DNA of 64,000 nt from Schaedlerella arabinosiphila (GTDB lineage Bacteria > Bacillota > Clostridia > Lachnospirales > Lachnospiraceae). Under the pieces are notes generated by a model, which was not told where the DNA came from, did not search any database, and saw only the letters and a list, made by a program, of their open reading frames with translations. Where the stretch lies: contig NZ_RHJS01000002.1 of the NCBI RefSeq assembly GCF_003885045.1, positions 3,898,501 through 3,962,500 on the forward strand. The letters run 5' to 3'. This document shows, one piece after another, positions 59,197 to 64,000 of this stretch. The position numbers and the translations under genes are program-made. Numbering within the stretch: the first letter of the stretch is position 1; each line of letters opens with the position of its first letter.

Positions 59197-62025
59197 TCAT
59201 CCCTCTGTCCGTTTCGTTTTCGCAACAAGCACGGAATGTCGTCCCATATTTACTACGATTTCTCCATTGTGGATAATGTATTCATCTTTCTTTGTGGTAA
59301 AGTCGTCTTCATAAGAGTAGATCAGCCGTTTCATCCGTCCGGTGACCGGCACTTCCGCCATCCATACCGGAACCGTGACTTCCCGAAGGCTCTCACTGTT
59401 ATTCAGGATCACAACCACCTGCTCGTCGCCCACAAACCTTCCGTACGCCAGCACGTCCTTCTCCCAATACAGCATCCGAAGGGACCCTGTGCGCAGCGGC
59501 CGTTCCGTCTTATGTATCCTGATCATTTCCCTGTGGAAATCTATCATACGTTTTTTTTCTTTTCCCCAAGGGTACGGTCTCCGGCTGTCCGGGTCTGTAA
59601 ATCCGCACACCCCTGCTTCGTCGCCGTAATATACCGTTGGCGCTCCCACCCAGGTCATCTGTACCGCAACCGCTTCCGCCATGACGGCGGGAATGACCCC
59701 TTCCTCGGCGGCCCTGTGATCCATGCCTCCCAGACGTCCTACCACCTGGTTTGTCCGTGTCAGGAAACGGGAGTGGTCATGGTTGGAGAGTTCGTTCATT
59801 GCCGTCTGCAGGGAAGAAGTCTGCATACAGGACATAAAGTGGTTCATCGTATTGACAAAATAGTCCGCATTCCCCAATAAATCGGGCCGGAACTCGTCGC
59901 TGTGCTTTTCCATCCCGGTCAAAAACCAGGTCAGCGGTTCCATAAAGGCATCATAGTTCATGATGCTGTCCCACTCGTCTCCCTGCAGCCAGTCCGCGGG
60001 ATCTCCATAATGTTCTGCCAGGATCAGCGCATCGGGCCTGGCACTCTTGATCTCTTTGCGGAACCTTTTCCAGAACGCATGGTTGTACTCATTGGTATGG
60101 CCCAGATCCGCAGCCACGTCCAGACGCCAGCCATCCACGTTGTACGGCGGAGATACCCATTTTCTGCCGATCTCCATGATGTAGTCTTCCAGCTTCCGGG
60201 AATCTTCGTAATTCAGCTTCGGCAGGGTATCATTTCCCCACCATCCGTCATAGCTGGTATTGTACGGCCATGCAGAATCTTCATTGTTATGAAAATAGAA
60301 AAAGCTCCTGTACGGACTGTCTTTGCTGATAAACGCACCCTTCTCATAACCGTCCCGGCTCTCGTAAATGCGCTCCCGGTCCATCCATTTATTAAAAGAG
60401 CCGCAGTGGTTGAATACTCCGTCAAGGATCACCCGCATACCCCGGCGGTGGATTTCTTCCACCAGGCGGATGAACAGCTCATTGCTTGCTTCGAGATTTT
60501 CCAGGTCTCCGACGCGTTTCTTATACAGCTCCGCCTGGGTATTGTCCTCTGCCCCTTCAGGCAGCGCCTGCTCTCCGTCCTGAATGAAGATCCCAAAATG
60601 GGGATCGATATAATCGTAATCCTGAATATCGTACTTATGATTGGACGGCGATACAAACAGCGGGTTAAAATAAATGACTTCCACGCCAAGATCCTGCAGA
60701 TAATCCAGTTTTTCCATCACGCCCTGGAGGTCGCCCCCGTAAAACCTGCGAACATCCATGGCGTGGGGCATTTCGTTCCAGTCCTCCACTTTTCTGACAG
60801 GTTCGCCGATATAGATGTACTCCCTGTCTTTTACATCATTTTCCGGATTTCCATTGTAAAAGCGGTCCACAAAAATCTGATACATCACAGCGCCTTTTGC
60901 CCAGTTCGGCGTGGAAAATCCAGGCACGATCCGGAACGAATAATGCGGCTTGATGTCATCCGACACGCCGGTTCGGTTATAATAGCAGACCTCATCATCG
61001 CAGTGGATTTCAAAATAGTAGGAAAAGGCTTCAGTGCCAAGCTTCCAGTGAATCTCGTAATAATCAAATACGCCGCGTGTAAGAACCCTCTCCATCTGAT
61101 AAATCCCGGAATCCGCCACCAGCAGGACCGTACTGACATTGTTCCGGGCGGTGCGGAACCGCAGCCTGATCATCTGACCTTCCGCAGGCTCCGGCGGTAT
61201 CACATAGGAAGAAGTCCCATCGCAGAACAAGGCGTCTCTGCACATCCTGAAATCTCCTTTTCGATTGATCGATTCATAGACCTCTTCCGTATTGCTTTCT
61301 TTTTCTGTCCGTGTCTCTGTCCGGCCCTCGTGCCAGCCCCCCGGATGTTTTTCCGGGTGCTTGTATACGCCTTCATGCGCCTGCGCAGATTTTTCCGGCT
61401 CTGCTTTCGCTTCTGTTTCTATTGCCTCTGTTTCCTTCGAGTACTTTTCTGCGCTCTCTTTCGGGTGCATATTCTCCGACGGTTCTTCCGACTTTTCCGA
61501 ATGCGCCGCTTCTTCAGATTCCTCAGGATGTGCTTCCGAGCCCACTGTCGGCTGTTCTGTCTCCGACGGTTCCTCAGAGCGCGTTTCTGACGGCTTTTCC
61601 GAATGTGCTGCTTCCGGCGGTTCCTCAGAGTGCGTTTCTGACGGCTTTTCCGGATGCGCTGCTTCCGCAGGTTCCTCAGAATGCGTCTGCGCAATCCCTT
61701 TCATATGCTCTGTCTCCGGCGGTTCTCCCGGATGTACTTTCATGAACTCTTCCGACTGTACGCTCTCTGATAATTCCTCCGGATGTGTCTCCGCTCTCCC
61801 TTCGGTCCGCTGCGCCTCGCAGCCGCTTTCTGCTTCCGCCGCCGCAATTTCCTCCTGCAGCGTCATTTTTTCTTCTGATTTTATAGCAGGTTTGGACTCT
61901 TCTTTGCTTTCCGTTTCAGCTCCATGGTGTCTGCCTTCCTCTCTGCTGCTATGATCTTTCTTTTTGAAACCGCTTTTTGGCCAGATTTTTCTTTTTTTCA
62001 AAAATTCTAAAAACTGTGATTGCAT
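59197..62025 (-). CDS. GH13 neopullulanase/cyclomaltodextrinase-type amylase with repetitive N-terminus
   Basis: About 942 residues from ATG 62023-62025, eight bases after GGGGG. About residues 40-260 are low-complexity, rich in Glu, Ser, Pro, His with 17-residue repeats (AAHSEKPSETRSEEPSE). A starch-binding-like N-domain (FCDGTSSYVIPPEP, VSDDIKPHYSF) follows, then the GH13 barrel: region I DGVFNHCG, nucleophile Asp in GWRLDVAADLGH, acid/base Glu in LILAEHYGDP and Asp in LSNHDHSRF; WVGAPTVYYGDE is also typical. No signal peptide, so cytoplasmic maltodextrin or cyclodextrin breakdown is likely. Confidence 0.9.
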   Translation of the reverse strand: MQSQFLEFLKKRKIWPKSGFKKKDHSSREEGRHHGAETESKEESKPAIKSEEKMTLQEEIAAAEAESGCEAQRTEGRAETHPEELSESVQSEEFMKVHPGEPPETEHMKGIAQTHSEEPAEAAHPEKPSETHSEEPPEAAHSEKPSETRSEEPSETEQPTVGSEAHPEESEEAAHSEKSEEPSENMHPKESAEKYSKETEAIETEAKAEPEKSAQAHEGVYKHPEKHPGGWHEGRTETRTEKESNTEEVYESINRKGDFRMCRDALFCDGTSSYVIPPEPAEGQMIRLRFRTARNNVSTVLLVADSGIYQMERVLTRGVFDYYEIHWKLGTEAFSYYFEIHCDDEVCYYNRTGVSDDIKPHYSFRIVPGFSTPNWAKGAVMYQIFVDRFYNGNPENDVKDREYIYIGEPVRKVEDWNEMPHAMDVRRFYGGDLQGVMEKLDYLQDLGVEVIYFNPLFVSPSNHKYDIQDYDYIDPHFGIFIQDGEQALPEGAEDNTQAELYKKRVGDLENLEASNELFIRLVEEIHRRGMRVILDGVFNHCGSFNKWMDRERIYESRDGYEKGAFISKDSPYRSFFYFHNNEDSAWPYNTSYDGWWGNDTLPKLNYEDSRKLEDYIMEIGRKWVSPPYNVDGWRLDVAADLGHTNEYNHAFWKRFRKEIKSARPDALILAEHYGDPADWLQGDEWDSIMNYDAFMEPLTWFLTGMEKHSDEFRPDLLGNADYFVNTMNHFMSCMQTSSLQTAMNELSNHDHSRFLTRTNQVVGRLGGMDHRAAEEGVIPAVMAEAVAVQMTWVGAPTVYYGDEAGVCGFTDPDSRRPYPWGKEKKRMIDFHREMIRIHKTERPLRTGSLRMLYWEKDVLAYGRFVGDEQVVVILNNSESLREVTVPVWMAEVPVTGRMKRLIYSYEDDFTTKKDEYIIHNGEIVVNMGRHSVLVAKTKRTEG
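61570..61690 (-). repeat. 51-bp tandem repeat in the GH13 N-terminus
   Basis: Units begin at 61570, 61621 and 61672, exactly 51 bp apart (17 residues), with degenerate copies on both sides. All keep the reading frame. Confidence 0.8.
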
Positions 62026-62171
62026 TTTGATCCCCCTTATTCCGTGTCGTATCACACTATGCCTGCCTTCTCCAATTGTTGCCTATGCACTCACATCCGG
62101 TATACCTGTCATTCCCTCCCCGATTTCAGAAACAAAATCCAAATCGCCTGATCTATTATCCTTTACGTATT

Positions 62172-64000
62172 TCAGATTCCTGCGGAAAACACCTCGGCAT
62201 TCATTCCGTCCATGTCTATGCTTCCCAAGGAACCATTTTCAAAAAGTGCCTCAAATTCTTTTCTTGAAATCTTTTCTTTCTCAAGCAGCAGCTTTGCGCA
62301 GGCATCCAGTACAGAATGGTATTCCTGCAAAAGCGCCCTTGCCTTGTTATAGCATTCATCAATGATCCGCTTTACCTCTTCATCAATGGTGCCTGCAACC
62401 TTCTCTCCATATCCCCGTGAGGTATGTCCGAAGTCCCTTCCAATGAAAACCTCATCGCTGTCATTGTCATAGTTGATCAAGCCGAGGCGTTCTGACATAC
62501 CGAATTTGGTGATCATGGATTTTGCAATTGCTGTCGCCTGACGAATATCCTGGGATGCCCCGGTCGTGATATCGTCAAAAATCTCTTCCTCAGCCACGCG
62601 TCCGCCCAGGGATACGGTAATCTGCTGCAGCATATGCCCCTTGGTGTTGAACATGTCGTCACGCTCCGGAAGGGGCATCGTATAACCGCCTGCCGCCCCG
62701 GTCGGCACGATAGACACACTGTAGACCGGCCCTACGTCGGGCAGTACATGGAACAGGATCGCATGTCCCGCCTCATGATACGCCGTGATCCTGCGTTCCT
62801 TCTCTGAAACGATGCGGCTCTTCTTCTCCGGTCCGATTCCCACTTTTACAAATGCATGCCGGATATCCTTCTGCTGCAGGAAGATCCGGTTGTCTCTGGC
62901 TGCCAGGATCGCAGCCTCATTCAGCAGGTTTTCTAAGTCTGCCCCGGTAAATCCTGCGGTTGTCTGCGCGATCTGCTTGAGATCCACGTCGTCGCCCAGG
63001 GGCTTGTTTTTTGCATGGACTTTCAGGATCTCCTCCCGTCCGCCCACGTCCGGACGGCCTACGATCACGTTCCGGTCAAAACGTCCCGGACGCAGGATGG
63101 CCGGATCCAGAATATCCTTCCGGTTGGTCGCCGCCATCACGATGATTCCTTCGTTAACTCCGAATCCGTCCATCTCTACCAGAAGCTGGTTCAGCGTCTG
63201 CTCCCTCTCATCATGTCCGCCGCCGAGTCCGCTCCCGCGGCGTCTTGCCACGGCATCGATCTCATCGATAAATATGATGCAGGGTGCATTTTTCTTGGCA
63301 TCCTGGAACAGGTCGCGTACGCGGGATGCACCGACGCCCACAAACATTTCCACAAAGTCTGAACCGGAAATACTGAAAAACGGTACTCCCGCTTCTCCCG
63401 CAATGGCCTTGGCCAGAAGCGTCTTGCCGGTTCCCGGAGGCCCCTCCAAAAGTACGCCCTTCGGAATCCTGGCTCCCACCTGAATGTATTTTTTCGGTGC
63501 TTTCAGGAAATCTACGATCTCCTCAAGCTCTTCCTTCTCTTCCTTCAGCCCGGCCACCTCGGCAAAGGTCACCTGCTTGTCCGCAGGGCTGTTGAGCCTT
63601 GCGCGGCTTTTTCCGAAGTTCATCGCCTTGGCATTGGCGCCTCCGCCTCCCTGGCGGTTCATCAGCATAAAGATCAGAAATACGCCTGCCATCGTGATCA
63701 GCACCGGCACCAGGATGGTGGTAAGTATCGTCTCCTCCTGAACCTTCAGCACCCGATACACAACGTCATACTTATCCAGTAATTCCCGGGTCTCATTCAC
63801 ATCCGTTATATTTACGATCCTGGACCCGCGCGGATTTTTCAGATTCACGGTCACCGTTCCCGTAGGCACAGACTTGCTCTGGTTGATGATGGCGTCCGCC
63901 ACGTTTCCGTCCTTCAATTCCTTGATAAACTGCGAGTACGTGATCTCCTGGTCGCGCTGCTGCATCTGTCCGGTAAACCAAAGTGCAAAAAACACGATGG
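62172..64000 (-). CDS. ftsH: ATP-dependent zinc metalloprotease FtsH, start beyond the window
   Basis: About 609 C-terminal codons visible; the frame stays open to the right edge. The first possible start in the window is a GTG inside a membrane segment (IVFFALWFTG), so the true start lies outside. Second membrane segment LVPVLITMAGVFLIFMLM, then AAA+ with Walker A GPPGTGKT, Walker B IIFIDEIDA, SRH ILRPGRFDRN, and protease zinc site HEAGHA. It degrades membrane and short-lived cytoplasmic proteins. No clear terminator follows; 62026-62171 holds no gene. Confidence 0.95.
   Translation of the reverse strand, partial: IVFFALWFTGQMQQRDQEITYSQFIKELKDGNVADAIINQSKSVPTGTVTVNLKNPRGSRIVNITDVNETRELLDKYDVVYRVLKVQEETILTTILVPVLITMAGVFLIFMLMNRQGGGGANAKAMNFGKSRARLNSPADKQVTFAEVAGLKEEKEELEEIVDFLKAPKKYIQVGARIPKGVLLEGPPGTGKTLLAKAIAGEAGVPFFSISGSDFVEMFVGVGASRVRDLFQDAKKNAPCIIFIDEIDAVARRRGSGLGGGHDEREQTLNQLLVEMDGFGVNEGIIVMAATNRKDILDPAILRPGRFDRNVIVGRPDVGGREEILKVHAKNKPLGDDVDLKQIAQTTAGFTGADLENLLNEAAILAARDNRIFLQQKDIRHAFVKVGIGPEKKSRIVSEKERRITAYHEAGHAILFHVLPDVGPVYSVSIVPTGAAGGYTMPLPERDDMFNTKGHMLQQITVSLGGRVAEEEIFDDITTGASQDIRQATAIAKSMITKFGMSERLGLINYDNDSDEVFIGRDFGHTSRGYGEKVAGTIDEEVKRIIDECYNKARALLQEYHSVLDACAKLLLEKEKISRKEFEALFENGSLGSIDMDGMNAEVFSAGI

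Noticed and set aside
55609..61590. Long plus-strand ORFs opposite metG (579 codons), GH2 (446 codons) and GH13 (562 codons)
   Set aside because: Shadows of well-supported minus-strand genes; no start signals.
61560..61700. CRISPR-like 51-bp repeats
   Set aside because: In-frame tandem repeats in the GH13 coding sequence.
63993..63995. GTG as the FtsH start
   Set aside because: It lies inside the first membrane helix and the frame is open to the window edge, so the gene is simply truncated.

Overview
The window looks like a chromosomal segment of a gut or anaerobic Lachnospiraceae-type Firmicute. Evidence: spoIIR (endospore former), AgrA/LytTR regulators, several glycoside hydrolases, an NhaC antiporter, AGGAGG ribosome sites nearly everywhere, AT-rich spacers with sigma-A promoters, and a TPR-AAA+ giant protein of a kind I associate with this family. 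Most genes are on the minus strand. I see no rRNA, tRNA, CRISPR array, transposase or integrase.

Layout. 0-4 kb: a GH20 gene cut by the left edge, a response regulator-diguanylate cyclase, and a 610-residue protein of unknown function overlapping a zinc-ribbon gene. 4-7.4 kb: a CUT1 sugar ABC transporter (lipoprotein and two permeases) with a good promoter and internal stem-loops. 7.5-12.8 kb: an Old-Yellow-Enzyme/Fe-S/FAD reductase between two short-chain dehydrogenases, divergent from a PucR regulator. 12.9-18.7 kb: a LacZ-type GH2 gene between two AraC regulators. 18.7-24 kb: an AgrA-like regulator with an unknown 589-residue partner, enolase and a DAACS symporter. 24.5-33.6 kb: a DeoR regulator plus seven genes that read as a sugar-alcohol/ketose pathway (two zinc dehydrogenases, a 3-epimerase, MFS transporter, class II aldolase, PfkB kinase, aldo-keto reductase), read from a TTGACA promoter overlapped by the first of three copies of a repeated motif.

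33.6-40 kb: a two-gene HipA-like kinase pair, a CPBP protease with a lipoprotein, an AgrC-like kinase/LytTR regulator pair whose kinase start appears frame-disrupted in a T6 run, and an NhaC antiporter. 40.1-42.3 kb: a 1.87-kb island carrying a Phd/ParE-type toxin-antitoxin pair and an autoregulated HTH operon with an unknown partner, bounded by two 142-bp direct repeats that copy the 3' end and terminator of the adjacent GH2 gene. 42.2-50 kb: that GH2 gene, then cvfB, a flavoprotein, acyl-ACP thioesterase, spoIIR, a GntR regulator and ispE. 50-55.4 kb: a 1390-residue protein (TPR, acidic Tyr/Glu tandem repeats, AAA+ ATPase), then about 1 kb with a strong promoter, a terminator, only tiny ORFs and alternative complementary segments. 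55.4-64 kb: metG, a third GH2, a GH13 enzyme with a repetitive His/Glu-rich N-terminus, and ftsH cut by the right edge.

The best candidates for something undescribed are the island at 40.1-42.3 kb with its 240-residue/HTH operon, the switch-like small-ORF transcription unit at 54.5-55.2 kb, the polyol/ketose operon with its phased operator repeats, the OYE/SDR redox cluster and the HipA-like pair. All functions are inferred from reading the sequence; no searches or structure predictions were run.
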